64,000 bases of DNA from Favolaschia claudopus (Eukaryota; Basidiomycota; Agaricomycetes; Agaricales; Mycenaceae): positions 124,001-188,000 of the forward strand of contig JAWWNJ010000111.1 of assembly GCA_037176885.1 (NCBI GenBank), given 5' to 3'. Under the pieces are notes generated by a model, which worked only from the letters and a program-made list of their open reading frames with translations, searched no databases and was not told the origin of the DNA. Shown in pieces: positions 33,110-45,162 of this stretch; the first letter of the stretch is position 1; each line of letters opens with the position of its first letter. The translations under genes were made by a program, and so were the position numbers.

Positions 33110-36100
33110 ATGGCCTCGCCGTCCTGCCAATGCGGCAACCCGCAGGCATGCACTTGCTACATCCAACCCGCACGTCAAAACAACTTCACAACGAATTCCT
33201 ACCCCACCCCCAACGTCTTTGGCTCCTGGCCTGGCTCTCAGGCCCATGCCATGCCTCTCCCGCCTCAAGCTTTCATCTCCGGATCGCCGTATCCTCCACC
33301 ACCACCTCCCGCCGCTTTCAGCCAGACTTACGGCTTTCAAAATACATACCCCGCCTCATTTAACACCGTGATCCCTCCCCCTTCCTCTGCGGCAACCCAT
33401 GCACCATTTGTCGACGCGACTAACACGATTAATGCCGGCCTCGCTCCGCCGCAGCGCAAGAAGAAACGTAAAACCAATCCCAACGCTAACTCGGCAGCTA
33501 CATCGCGTACCCGGCGCCGCATTGACTCTAATTCTACCTTAGAACCCGCGGTTTATGGGGTGGGTCCGTCTAACGCAAACGTAGCGGCAGCAGCTGCAGC
33601 CTCTGAATCTGTTTCCCATCCCTCGATCCCTCACCCCAACTTCGGCTCCCTAGTCAACAAAGCTTCGGCATCCGCAGACGATGCCACGGATGTCTGGTAT
33701 TTCGTTCGAGGTGTTCACGGCGCTTCCGCGCCAACCGTCGCACCAGAACCTACGGAAATGAAGCAGGATCGACCGGATAAAAAGGTGTTTTCTCATTTAT
33801 CGTGCCGCCTCTGTCCGTGAGTTTTCAGATGTATTTTATTTTGTGTGTCCTATCCGAACTAACCCCTTGTTCCGTTAGATTTCCAAAGTGGAAGGCGTGG
33901 AAGAATGGTCCCGGACAAACCAAGACCATTAGAAATCATCTCGAGGGGGAACATGGCAAAGTTTGGAAGGATATGGTCATCCTTAAGGGGCTTAAGAATT
34001 GGGAAAATCTTGCGAAGGCGCCGCAGGTTGCGGGAGAACGGGAGAAATTCTCCCTCCCCGGATTCTACGAAAGACTGGTTAAATGGATCGCCGTTGATGA
34101 TCAGGTAAGTGCAATCCCATCTTCGCCTCTTCCATGTTCTGATATATGTGCTTTCAGTCCATAGACGTGGTGGATTGTCCGGAGCTCCGGGATCTCCTCC
34201 TTTTTATTGGGACTCAACTGGAGGACAAGGACATACCACATCGTACGAAGTTATCCGAGATGATCGTCAAACGGTTCCAGGCTGAATATCAGCTGATGAT
34301 TCATGAAATTCAGGTACTGCGCATCTTGTTTGCACAAAGTAAGTCGCATCGAGTCGTGAATTGAATAGCCTACTAACGATCACTCAGGTTGGTATGATTA
34401 CATGCGACAATGCTAGCAATAATAACACATGCATGGTGTATATTGCGCAAGAGCTCGCCGTACTCGGGATCCCTTTCGATGCGGAAGGGAACAGAATTCG
34501 GTGAGTTTCGATGATTTATTACCGAGTCCGACGGCTAAAGGCATTCAGATGTTTTCCACATGTCGTTAATATTGCCGTCAAAGCCGCTCTCGCAACACTT
34601 CCCGAATTACCTTCTCCTCAAGCTGGTATCGATTTGGACAACTACGGCACGCCGATTCCCGAGGCGCTGAAGCAGGATGTCGGGTATTGGGAGGCGCTGA
34701 GAAAGAACCCTGTCAAACAAACACGAACACTCGTTACATCGTGCCGGGCATCTGGTCAACGACGGGATAATTTCAAGGAGACAATCGAACGTGGCAATGA
34801 GGAGGGCGGCTTCGGCGAACCTGCCTTAAGGCTGCGTGTCATACAGCTCTTGCAAGATGTCGACACGCGTTGGTCGGCCACGTTTTTGATGATAGACCGG
34901 TACCTTGAGCAAGATTTGGTTTGTTCCATTGTTTTTTTCTTGCTGGTAGGGATTGAATTTGACTTGCAATTTCGTTCAGGCTGTTGAGGCATTTCTCGAC
35001 GACCCAATGCAAGTCGAGATTTCAGATGACCGACTCGATCCGATCGCCAAGACTGTGCTCGTCGACATTCGGCGCTTTTTACAGGTCCCACATCTTGTCC
35101 AGGAGATAGTATCTGCGGAGAAAGCGCCTACCCTGTCCTATGTGCTCCCACTCTATGAGCAGCTCATTGCCGCACTCAAGCTTCTTGCTCGAGAGCTCCC
35201 GAAAATCAGTCTCGGTATTAACGCCGCTGTCGATAAATTCACTGAATACCTCGGGATGTCTCGGCGCACTCGAATTTACGCGCTGGCCATGGGTAAACAC
35301 TTCGCCCTTCGTCACCTCATTCGCTTCAACCACTCATATTGTTTCTCAGTTTTAAATCCGACAACAAAACTTCAATGGCTCAGGGATAACTGGTCCCCGT
35401 CAGATGCGGAGGAAGCCAGAACTTGGATACGTGCAGCAGTGCGTCCCAAATCTTCCCATTATTGCGCTACTGACAAATCACTCGAAGATGCTGGAGTATC
35501 GCCGAGAGTTCCGCACTAACCAGAACTCTGCAAGCACTGCCCAGATTCCTTTAACTGCCAGTCGCCGCGCTGTTCACACGCCGTCTTCGTCCCACGCCGC
35601 TCGTGCACAGAAATCTGGTTTTGCAAAACTGGGTGCTCTTGTAAAAGAGCTCTCTGCTTCCGACATTGAATCTCCACCAAGCAGTCAAGATTCACAGCCG
35701 CTTTCGGAGGAAGAGCAAGCCGAGGCGGAGCGCCGGGCGGCTGCCGAAGATGAGCAGATTGTCGACACGGAGCTGAATGAATATGAGAGGGAGGGCCTTC
35801 TGGGTGGATCGGATCCAGAATATGAGGACCTCGACCTGCTTCGCTACTGGGAGGTGAGTTTCGAGTATTCTTTGTGATTGTGTTGGTTTCTAAATTGTTA
35901 CAGGCTCGCCAGTATCGGTTCCGGCACCTATTTCGCGTGGCGGTCGATGTATTGCCTGTTCAGGCTTCAGCGGTACCATGCGAGCGTGTTTTCTCTTCCA
36001 GCAAGGACACAGATGCCTCCCTACGCAACAGTCTCTCCCCCGAGATGATGGAAATGCTCCAGATTCTCAAATTTATTTATCGACAGGATCGCATCAAATT

Positions 36101-36239
36101 TTGCGACGAGTTAGTCGTAACCGAGGAAGATCTGTCTGTTGTTGATATTGACCCTGATGTAGCAGAAAGGTTGATTGCGGCAGGGCGTACTCAAGAGCTC
36201 AAGGATCTTATAGAATCTTCCTGGGCTTCGCCCGTTTGA
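33110..36239 (+). CDS. hAT transposase (891 aa, nine exons)
   Basis: Exons 33110-33816, 33879-34104, 34158-34313, 34388-34500, 34549-34918, 34980-35292, 35350-35438, 35488-35853 and 35904-36239 join into 2676 nt with no internal stop; all introns are GT-AG and 48-74 bp. It opens with a Pro/Ser-rich N-terminus. A BED-like zinc finger follows (C232, C235, H256, H261; 'CRLC' and 'HLEGEH'). The RNase H-like catalytic fold has 'CDNASNN' (D370), 'RCFPHVVN' (residues 401-408) and 'DTRW' (506-509). The hAT C-terminal dimerisation block has 'PCERVFSSSKD' (E807). It would bind the element ends and catalyse cut-and-paste transposition. The seventh intron (35439-35487) is the least certain. Every key motif is present, so the protein may be functional. 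Confidence 0.92.
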
Positions 36240-36553
36240 TTTTTGTGTTGTATTCACTTGTATAATCATTGTGCTTTGTATTTTTCCATAATTTACTCAT
36301 AAACTGTATAGTCTTTTATTGTACATATGTTCATTATACTTTTTGGAGAATTGTACCACATTTTTGAGGTGCATACGAGGTCAAAACAATGCAATGTAGC
36401 TCGAAACGAGGAGACGGGGGACCGTGGGACGGAAACTTCCGTTTATGGATGTCAGCTCCAAGCTGCCTCGGCCCAACTCCGAGCTCGAGCGAGCTGATGG
36501 GCAATCACCTCGAGCTCAGCTCCAACTCAGCTCCCGGCAGCACTATTGGCAAC

Positions 36554-38040
36554 ACAAAACCACTCTACTATAGTGAGGACACCAGGTGCAAAACTGATGG
36601 CAATACATCACGTCCTTTCTCGTCCCAAAGAGGAAATGATTTCCTAAATAGGCAACGTCAGAGGTGGGGGAGGCGTAGGCCAGCTTACTCCGTATTGACA
36701 AAAGTAACCGTTAATCCGACGATTGCCGACCACGTGATATTTCTCCAAGACTTCGAGTTTGAAAAATACGTCGGGATATTCCTTAAACCTACACAAGTTG
36801 TTGTGGGCAACCTCTCTTCCTGAGGCTCTTCAGAGCCAGCACAATTTTGGCAATAGCTTGAAATTCACCTGTGTCTTTCAACTTCTGCTCATTGTTCAAC
36901 GGAAATCTTAGCAACTGCGGTTCCAGACCACTTTCGGCTACCTCTAGCTTGCACATGTGATCTATTCAAATATTTTTGCACACTTGCTTTGTCTAGTAAG
37001 GTGGTAAACAACAAGTCTACAATCTGGAAAACTCTTCGGCCCCTTGACCAAACATGGGGGATTAAGGAAGCCATGGAGGCCTACTTGTACTATTCCAACC
37101 GGTTGTTCACTGGGTGTTACGAGGACTCCTGATAATCCCTTTGGAGGCTAGGTTATGGAAACCCGGAGCACCACGCTGATGGTGATGTGATCCCATCATA
37201 TATTGTGTGATCTCCGCCTGCGGCATATCACTATGACTTGTATATACCCGGAACACCCCCCTCAACCAACTTCGGCGCAACTTTGTTGAGGGTGTTATGG
37301 GTTTAGTACGCTTACTTTTGCGGCAAGGCTACAGTTGATTTCGACCTTTTAATCTGTCATCAATTTTCCAGATAGGTAGCCGAGTGGCTGTACGAGGTCA
37401 CCTTGCAGACAAACCCAGCGCCGATTTGCCATGAGGATCATATGGCCCCGCTTATTGGGATAAGTATGTTCCTACTGTAGTCATAAACAATATTTGTTAC
37501 CTCAAACACTCTTAATACCCATCGGGATGCAAAGCAATTGATGACGGGCATCGCCCTTGCCGAAAACGGCAGCTTTGTATTTGTTTGGTTCGCAGAGGTG
37601 CTTGGTTCCAACTTTGTAAAGGTTTCAGCGCCTGAAAAACAGACTGTTTCTCTTAGTATCACTGAGAAAATATCTTCGTAAGAGGCATAAAAATAAAAGT
37701 TATCCCTTTTGGTACACCCTCCCTAAAATTCCATGTCAAACCTGCTGCATTTTTCAACCCTACACCACTTCAAGAGAAATGCAAAGGAATTTTATAAATC
37801 CAAGGGATAACCTCTGAGGATGCTCATTACAGAAGTATTTTTCTCCGCAAAGTTGAAAGGTTACCGTGTGTTTTGAATAAACGATGGATTTTATACTGGC
37901 AACCCTTGAAACGCGTGAGGTCACAGATGTCACACTTGTGATCTTTCTGTGCGACGCGTCTCTCCTCATCGGCTGCACTCTCATACTGCGCTCTGTCAAC
38001 GTTTCCTGCTTCGCTGCTCTTGCTTTGATGTTCCTGCACA
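36554..38040. other. No recognisable gene
   Basis: Several short ORFs without motifs. Around 37117 'TGTTACGAGGACTCC' looks like the start of an LTR but no partner was found. A hairpin CCCTCAACCAA...TTGTTGAGGG lies near 37260-37290. The last few hundred bases may be the promoter of the gene at 38041. Confidence 0.35.
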
Positions 38041-41000
38041 ATGCCCCCACCCTCCAGAGGTCAAAAGGCGGCTAAACAATGTATCAATAACCGCACTGAT
38101 CCTCACCCCCTCTCACCCCGCCCCGTCCGCCGAAGACGTGGAAAACGTTGACCCGATTCAGGATGCCGTTCCCATGGAAGATACTACAAATCGGCCGAAG
38201 AAGAAGGCGAATCTGCGGACGCAGCTGGCCGAAAAGGATGCACAAATCCATCATTTAGAAGCGACGATCTCCCAGCTCTCGGCTGATCTGCAACAGCTCC
38301 GTTCTGACTTCCACCACCTTGCCAATGAAAATACTGTTCTCCGAACCAAAACAGATGCCCTTTCTGCTACCAACCGCTCTCTGACGTCTCTCAAGCGTAA
38401 AGCAGATACTAGTTGTCGGGAGGAACTAACCCGGCGCCGGAAACGAGTGAAGCGCCTCGAAAACACTCTTAGCACGACTACAAAAACTCACGCGTCTTCG
38501 CTAAACAACCTACAAATCACCCTCGACTTGAATACCTCTCGCATCTCTTCTCTCGAAATCGCTCTCGCTGCTGCTCATAAAGATCTCGGCTCTCGTGATG
38601 CTCTCGTTACTTCGCTACGCTCAACAATTCAGGAGAAACAAATGACTTTAACCTCCACCCGTAACCGACTCTATGCCGCTCAAAAGCAGGCTTCTCGTGC
38701 TCAATCCTCACTCGAAGACATTAACGGAGAATACAAGAAGCTGCTGAACTGGGATCCGATGGACGGCGCGGAATATTCGGCAGAGGCGCGCAAGCTGATG
38801 CGCGACTTGACTCTAGCTGGATGTGCAGCCGGAAAGGTGGAGGTTGCTGTGCGGGCTTGTGCGGAGGCCTTTGGAATAACGATTCGTCGGAGCCGGCTGA
38901 TGAGCCGCCGTACCGTTGGGAGAGCAATTGACGAAGGTGGAAAGTACGGAGAGCTTCAATTGGCTGAAGAGATTCTTAACGCACCAGGTACGAATCATGA
39001 CATTCATCGATGCTTGTATTACTCAATTGTTTACAGGTTTTGTTGAAAGCTCAGACGGCACTTCATTCCGTGGAGTCAACGTTGAAAGTCGGCACATCAC
39101 TCTCGCTGTTCCATCATACGCTCCTGGTGTAGACGACAACGACAAATCGACCTGGACTTACCATACTCGATTTTGGGAAGTCGCCCCCGCTCTCGATCAC
39201 ACCTCCAAACGGCAATTTGAAGGCACTCTCGAGGCGGCTTCCACAATGGGTGCAACTTACTCCAATAGTCCACTCGCAGCCCAGGCGGGACGGCTGATGG
39301 ATTCCGACGAGTATTTCCGAAAGAAATTAGGCGAAGGAAGGGATCATGCGGCAGATGGGAAGAAGGCTTTTAGCTACTCGGATGAACACAAGACCAGCAT
39401 CATCATACGGGACCTTGGGCAAAGCGCCATGGACGACGAGGATCTACTCACAGGCGACATTCTCACCATGTCGCGCTTGACGGATGATGATTTACAAGAG
39501 GTCGGAAAAATCTCTGCCGAAGAATTGGCGTCCTTGTGAGTGGTCTTTCACTGCTCCCTCCTTTCCATTCTTCTTCAGTTGGGAATAGACCAAGCGCCAA
39601 GCGAAGCGAGCTCATTGGGAAGGCTCTAGAAATCAATCTTGGGAAGGAGCGGTTTGATTTGTTGCCTGCCGACCAGCGCAAGAACCTCATCACCCATTTC
39701 TTTGGTGGCTGTTGCATGCACAAGGACGCCAATGTCCTCAAAATCGCCTATGCAGCGGTCCAGCGCTTGTATGAAACCCACAACCTTCCCTCTCCCGTCA
39801 TTCTTGCTAATCGCGCCAACTCCGCAACAATCGCCCTCGCTTCAGCCGACAGTGCAGCTGCCCAGAATGCCGTCGAGGACAGCTCAGCCGGTGCTATCAA
39901 GCTCTTGCAGCTGATGGGTGCCTTGTTTCGTCACAAGGATCGTGTCCGAGGCTACCAGGACCGTTCTGCTCTCTTTGTTCGGCAACAGAAACTCGAAATG
40001 TTCAATATCAAACGATCTCCAAAATTTCCGGATATCTCGAACACACGATACGGATGCTACACCCATGGTGCCGTAGAGGTGGTGTGTTTTCACAGCATTT
40101 ACTATGAGCTCATCACTAATGCAATTGACGCCAAAACAAAATCCGGCACGGCCAATCACGTTGAAAAGAATATATTGAAGGGTCTTGACTGTAAGGCAAC
40201 GATGACGGAGCTCGTCGCTTTGGCTTTATACGGTGTCTCTGTCTCTTGGCCATATATGGCACAAGTTCGCGGTCACCATGGAACGATCGTCAATCTACTC
40301 TCGCTTACCCCGCTTCATCGCAAGCTGCCGACATTCTGCTCTCACATTGCCGCAAACCCTCTTATATTCTTCGACTCGTCAACACCCTCGGATCAACTGA
40401 CTATCGACGGCAAACCTTTTATGAACGACCGCCTCTTGGACGCCATTTCTATCATCCGCGGCGATCTTCCCAACCTTGCCCTTGTTATCTCTACTCTCTT
40501 CTCCGGCTCTGACGGCGGCTGGGTTCACTTCACACCGGAATTTCACGTTGGTGGAACAATCGACCAGCTCACTCCAGAGCAACGCCAAAATCTTGTTGTA
40601 CCTGCCACCAATGATCCCAACGAGGGCGCACTCGGCTCGTATACCACCAACATGGGATATCGGCCAAACAGCACTCCTCGCTCCTTCACTAGTCGCACTC
40701 GCATCGCCCGGAACAATACTGAGGCGTTCATCAAGAAACATTATGACGCTTCTATCCAGAAATACGTGATGAGAGAGGTCAGGAAGGATGGTGCGAGTGG
40801 TGCTGCCGCCAAATTTCGTAAAGCTTTGACTGCACTTCAGCGGGAGAAGGCGGAGGAGGGGAGGAAGCGACAACAAAAGTCGGCAGCAAAGAAGACAGCA
40901 AAGGCGGCGTACCTGGCAGCGACAGCCCTCGAGCTCGACATTCGCAAAATCAATGTGATGATTTCAGCACAACTTAAAGACCAATTGGCGGTGTACCGGG

Positions 41001-41237
41001 ACCGATTAACAGACGCTGTTCTTGTCAAAATACCTTGGAAGGATATGTCGACTGTTGCAGTTCGACGTAAATTGGTTTTGGAAGCCCGAGAACGCGAACT
41101 TTCGAGGCGGTTTGTACTTTAACCTTCCTCATACAATGTTTTCTGATGCGCTTCAGTGCTCTGGCCCCCACTGCCGAGTCAGACGACTCGGATTTGGTGC
41201 CAATGAGGATGCTGAGTGGGAGGATGTTGTCGAGTAA
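38041..41237 (+). CDS. Intact 998-aa protein of an unnamed, probably mobile, mushroom gene family
   Basis: Exons 38041-38080, 38136-38987, 39037-39535, 39589-41113 and 41157-41237 add to 2997 nt with a single open frame, starting 'MPPPSRGQKAAKQ' and ending 'EDAEWEDVVE'. Residues about 35-235 form a long coiled coil rich in Leu, Ser and Lys. A conserved-looking core follows with 'SFRGVNVESRHITLAVPSYA', 'ALDHTSKRQFEGTLEAA' and 'EGRDHAADGKKAF'. Further along are 'HFFGGCCMHKDANVLKIAYA', 'ISNTRYGCYTHGAVEVVCFH', 'NHVEKNILKGLDCKATMTEL', 'FTPEFHVGGTIDQLTPEQR' and a basic helical C-terminus. I recall many near relatives annotated only as hypothetical in mushroom genomes, which suggests a transposon-borne gene. 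No known transposase motif and no terminal repeats were found. Function unknown. Confidence 0.8.
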
Positions 41238-41440
41238 TTTATTTTATGATGGTGAAACAATTATTTTTACGGTTAAGCCAAGTAAATCGATGTATTTGAA
41301 CCAACTTTTACAGCGAGAATGAGTTCAGAATGTTATCGTGGAACCCAGAAATCGAAGGAACATGGAAAACAGGTGTGGCAAGGGAGAGCAAACAAGAACA
41401 AACATGCCGTTTCGGTCAAGGGCAATGCCCGTCATCAAAG

Positions 41441-41619
41441 AGTACATACAGGATTAGTAGCATAGGCGTTCACCGAGCGCCTAAAGAGGCGTTGAGCGCC
41501 TACTCCTGACCCGAACGCCTATTGCGCGAGCAAACACCTACTTATGCATATGCGAAGGCAAGTTTGTTCCGAAGTACGAGATTATCGTTGTCGCCAATCA
41601 ATATTCACGTATATTCCTT
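41441..41619 (+). repeat. Left TIR of the rve-type element (179 bp)
   Basis: Reads AGTACATACAGG to TATATTCCTTT and matches the complement of 46674-46852 without difference by eye. Confidence 0.85.
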
Positions 41620-41692
41620 TCTTCCTCCCAACCCCCACCTCCGCAGCGCCCTCTCTCTCGCTCATCCACTTACCTTCCTCATCGACGCACCC

Positions 41693-41920
41693 ATGCTCAA
41701 CACGACCAAGGCCGAGTCCAACGACGTCGGGAGCCAAGCAAACAGCTTCCAAGTCGTCTCATCCGCGGTAAGCTTACCGCTCATTTCTGATTTTCCACTG
41801 AAAATTTGACGGACATCAGCGCAGGCGACTCGCAAAGATTCCGCGGCCTCTGTCGATGCCGGAGACGACGACGAAGGAAAGGTTTGGGTGCTCAAGAGGA
41901 GACGTCAGAAGAAGGGATGA
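41693..41920 (+). CDS. Small two-exon ORF in the rve-type element (56 aa)
   Basis: Exons 41693-41767 and 41825-41920 are joined by a 57-bp GT-AG intron (gtaagc...gcag). The product starts 'MLNTTKAESNDVGSQANSFQ', has an acidic 'DAGDDDEGK' patch and ends in a basic 'VWVLKRRRQKKG' tail. A downstream segment near 42000-42110 ('SFNAASDIRFFEDCSFKH') looks coding too, so this could be the first part of a longer, degraded gene. Unknown family. Confidence 0.35.
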
Positions 41921-42974
41921 TCGGAATTTCCGAGGTGCGCATGCGGCATTTCTTTTTGAAAACAGGGCTCTCATTCCAAACAACATTAGTCGCACGGAAT
42001 TATTCTGGATCCTTCAACGCCGCCTCTGACATTCGTTTCTTCGAGGATTGCAGTTTCAAGCATGCACCGGTGGGTTTCCGGGAGTGGGTTGTTGCTGGAT
42101 GGAGTCCATCCGTTTCGCAATGTGCGTATCTGTTTTAATTGGCCCTTTTTCTCTGTCCCGCTGAATTTTGTGCTGCATGTACAGGGATAACTATAGGTCG
42201 TGTTATTATCAAATCGTACTTAAATTGAGACGGTTGGGGGCAGTAGTAAAAGTAGTGTAATAGTTTCTTGAGTTGGCGCTGTGTAGCAACTGTAGCGTCG
42301 CACAATTTTTAAAATACTGTATTCTTACAGTTTCAATCAATATAATAACCTCGAACTTGCACAAAAAATTCTCTGCCTCAAAGCACAGACCCTTCGAGTC
42401 GCCCGCTACACGGCATTGAGTGGGCATTACTTATTGTGTATTACGTACTGCGCGCCAAGAGGGCGCACGGCGGCGGCGGCGCTTTGCAAATGCCGAAGAT
42501 TGCCGTCGGTAGCCACGCAGTAGGCGCTCGATGAGGGAATAGGCGTTGGATCGACGGAATAGGCGCTCGGCGCCATCAATAGGCGTTCGCGAGCGCCTAT
42601 GCTACTAAAGTTGTCGTGCCTCGTCATCAAAGCAATGGGCTTTGGTCGGAAATGTGAAGTAAAACACGATCACATGACCGTATCAATTTCCTCTTCTTCT
42701 TCGTGTTTCTCTGCATTGGCAGCAGTCTGATATTTGTTTGATATATACACACAGAGCTTGAATCTAGACAAACGTTTCTTCGTGTTCTCAGCCAAAAACA
42801 GCGAGGTTTAGCTGAGAAATCTAACAAAATTCCTCGAACAAGCCCTCGAGCACAAATTTCTATTCTGTCAGCTTGAAACGAGACTTCAATGAATCCTAAA
42901 TTACTATAGCATATAGTCTGATGAATGTAGTACTGGAGAATGCACAGAAAAATCGAACAGAGATTACAAGTAAA

Positions 42975-45162
42975 CTACCAGTCATCTGCGGTGGTGTCCT
43001 GCTCCTGTTCATCATCAGAGAACCAGGCAAAGACTCCTTCGTTTCTATCGTTGTCTATGACTTGAGGCTCGTCATTGTCCAGCATCTCATCAAGCCGAGC
43101 TAATTGTTGTGTGTCTAATGAGATGTCAGTTGCTCCATTGCAAGCGGTATAAAAGAGACCATACCAAGACCCTTGCCATTATTCACTCCGCCCATATAGA
43201 AACCCCCTTGGTCTCCGATTACGTCGTCGTCGTTAGCAAGAGGTTGCAAGTTGGGCATGAGCTCAATATCACTTGCACAGTCTTCACGCGCCAATGTGAG
43301 AGCGTGACCCCAGCATTCATTGATTCATCAAGATTCTCTGGTATCCCGCGAACCGCGTCAAGCGCGTGGAATTTATCAAGAAGAGCGAGGTAAACATCCC
43401 AGCAACTCTGGCGCGTTATTTCTGGGCTGTTGATTTCTTCGTACATCCTTGCAATGATTACAGCGAAGGATGGAGGAACCAGTTGAAAGACCTCATGATC
43501 TCGAGGTGCCCATATCTCACGGACACGATCGATGTCAAGGGGTATTCAATCTTAAAATTTTCTATACAACGTCGGAAAAGTGATTTAAGACCCTTCTGAC
43601 CCCTCCCTGGCTACGTAATGCTGATGGAAGCCTGCCTAATACAGTAATTTATTGACAGTTTTCTCACGATCCGAGGATACTTTTGCTCGAAAGTGCCTGG
43701 TTTGGGAATATTTTGCCGCAAAAAAAAACATAGCAAAATGATCCCTTGGTTTCTTGCGTCTTTCTGGCAGAAGATTTCCTGCATCTGGCTTGGGTCGGGG
43801 AACTCGCCGGACGGTTAGTATTATGTAATATATCTCATTTTTTCCTCTTTTTTTCCTTGACCCTCCCAAACGTGTTTTTGAAGCATTCTGCAACTTTGTC
43901 CAAAAAGTGAAATAAGAGGTCCGGGACCCACCCTCCCTGCCAAGGCGGTGTCTTGGCTTTTGCCGGTGAACACCCCTTGATCGATGTTCTCTTTTCGGAC
44001 TTTGATCTTGATTTTTGTAAGTAAGGCATCTGAATTCGAGAACCGGAAGAGAATCAACGAACCTTGAAGTCTAAGACTCCGTAATCTTCAGGGTGCTCGA
44101 ACATGTCGTTCGGAACACCAATGGGTAATACTTTGTTCTTATCAGCACGCTTCTTTGTGTTGTTGACCCTCTCGCGATAGGCGTCGAGCTCTTTCTGTAA
44201 CCAAGGAATGAATACCCAACGGAATACCAGCCTTCAAAACATGAATAGAGATCTTGGCGCAAAGAAACGGGAACATACGCTTCAAGTAATACGTTCGGGT
44301 CATACCATCCATTGTTCACACCATGATCAAGAATATCTTCAAAACCAGGAGTAAACCGATGGTGAAGCTGTCGCCAGGAAATTTCTGGCGGCACATTCTT
44401 CTTCTCTCGCATCCAGCGGTGTTGCAAGGTGCCCTCGAGCGTTGGATCTTGCAAATGGCGAAGAAGAGTATGGCCGTTCGCCACGCCATTGCTTTCCGGT
44501 CCCGGGTCACTTTGTGAGATTAGAGGCATCACTGGAATGCAGTGAATCAAAATCAATGATAACAGAGAAATCGTTTTGATTAAGAGGGACTTTGCTTACC
44601 TCCAAGAGCTTCAACGACATCAAGATAATAGCTCAAAATGAGCCGTGGATTGCTATTAGTCCACCAGATGTTCACCCATTTAATTCGACCGATGAACGGG
44701 TCAATGCCGGTATGTAGAGCAAGTCCAAACTTATACTTCCATTTATCGTGTTGATCAATGGCCCACATGTCGTTGGCTCCTGCGGCCCAGAATCTCTTTC
44801 GTCGAAGTCGATTCTTGCGGCGTTCCTTCACCAATTCCGGCTCATAAATTCGGAAGTACTCAGTAACAGTGTTCCTGTTCAGGGCCGAATCAATAACCGA
44901 AATTCTTTGCAGTGGAAGAAATAACTTGCCGTGCGACGCTCATATTCTCCTCATGGAACAAAAGACTGACTATTTCTCGCGCCCCTGCTTTGGGATACTG
45001 TTTTCGAAGTCGAATCATCGCTGCTCGTATAGAGGTGGTGTCATGGTTCTGTTTCCGAGAGCGGTAGAGGCCGAGAGACTCTCTAACTTCTCGAAACCGT
45101 GTTATCCTGTGACGAAGAATTTCAGCCAGGACAGAGCCAAGACAGCGAAGACTGTAGATCAA
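42975..45162 (-). pseudogene. rve-like DDE transposase (integrase-core family), disrupted
   Basis: Minus-strand exons: to 44930, 44874-44600, 44531-44279, 44231-44063, 44006 down through the MITE, and on to 43165 and 43114-42975 (TAG). The N-terminal part has 'LRKQYPKAGAREIVSLLFHE'. The catalytic core has 'RKRFWAAGANDMWAIDQHDK' (first Asp), 'PLISQSDPGPESNGVANGH' (second Asp) and an acidic third position in 'KNVPPEISW'. Then come 'FTPGFEDILDHGVNNGWYDP', 'WLQKELDAYRERVNNTKKRA', 'VFQLVPPSFAV' and an acidic C-terminus ('SDDEQEQDTTADDW'). The first intron (44875-44929) is GC-AG. Defects: a hAT MITE at 43536-43979 and a frameshift near 43320. The start exon was not resolved. This is the presumed mobilising enzyme of the 5.4-kb element. 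Confidence 0.8.
43536..43979. mobile_element. hAT-type MITE in the rve transposase (444 bp)
   Basis: ATCGATGT flanks both sides (43528-43535 and 43980-43987). Ends share CAAGGGGT(A/G)TTCA, matching the usual CA(G/A)GGG hAT tip. Excising it rejoins 'KVRKENID' to 'RVREIWAPRDHEVF'. Confidence 0.82.

Larger units (their letters stand above)
32288..36545 (+). mobile_element. hAT transposon, near-intact (4258 bp)
   Basis: The perfect 8-bp duplication TTGGCAAC lies at 32280-32287 and 36546-36553. Ends are TAGTGCTGCCGGGAGCTG at the left and its complement at the right, with further subterminal AGCTCCAACTC-like repeats on both sides. The left terminal repeat is split by a MITE (32312-32689). The element encodes one spliced transposase with an open frame. 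This looks like a recent insertion. Confidence 0.95.

Noticed and set aside
37117..37300. Possible solo LTR starting TGTTACGAGG
   Set aside because: No matching end, no target duplication and no second copy in the window.
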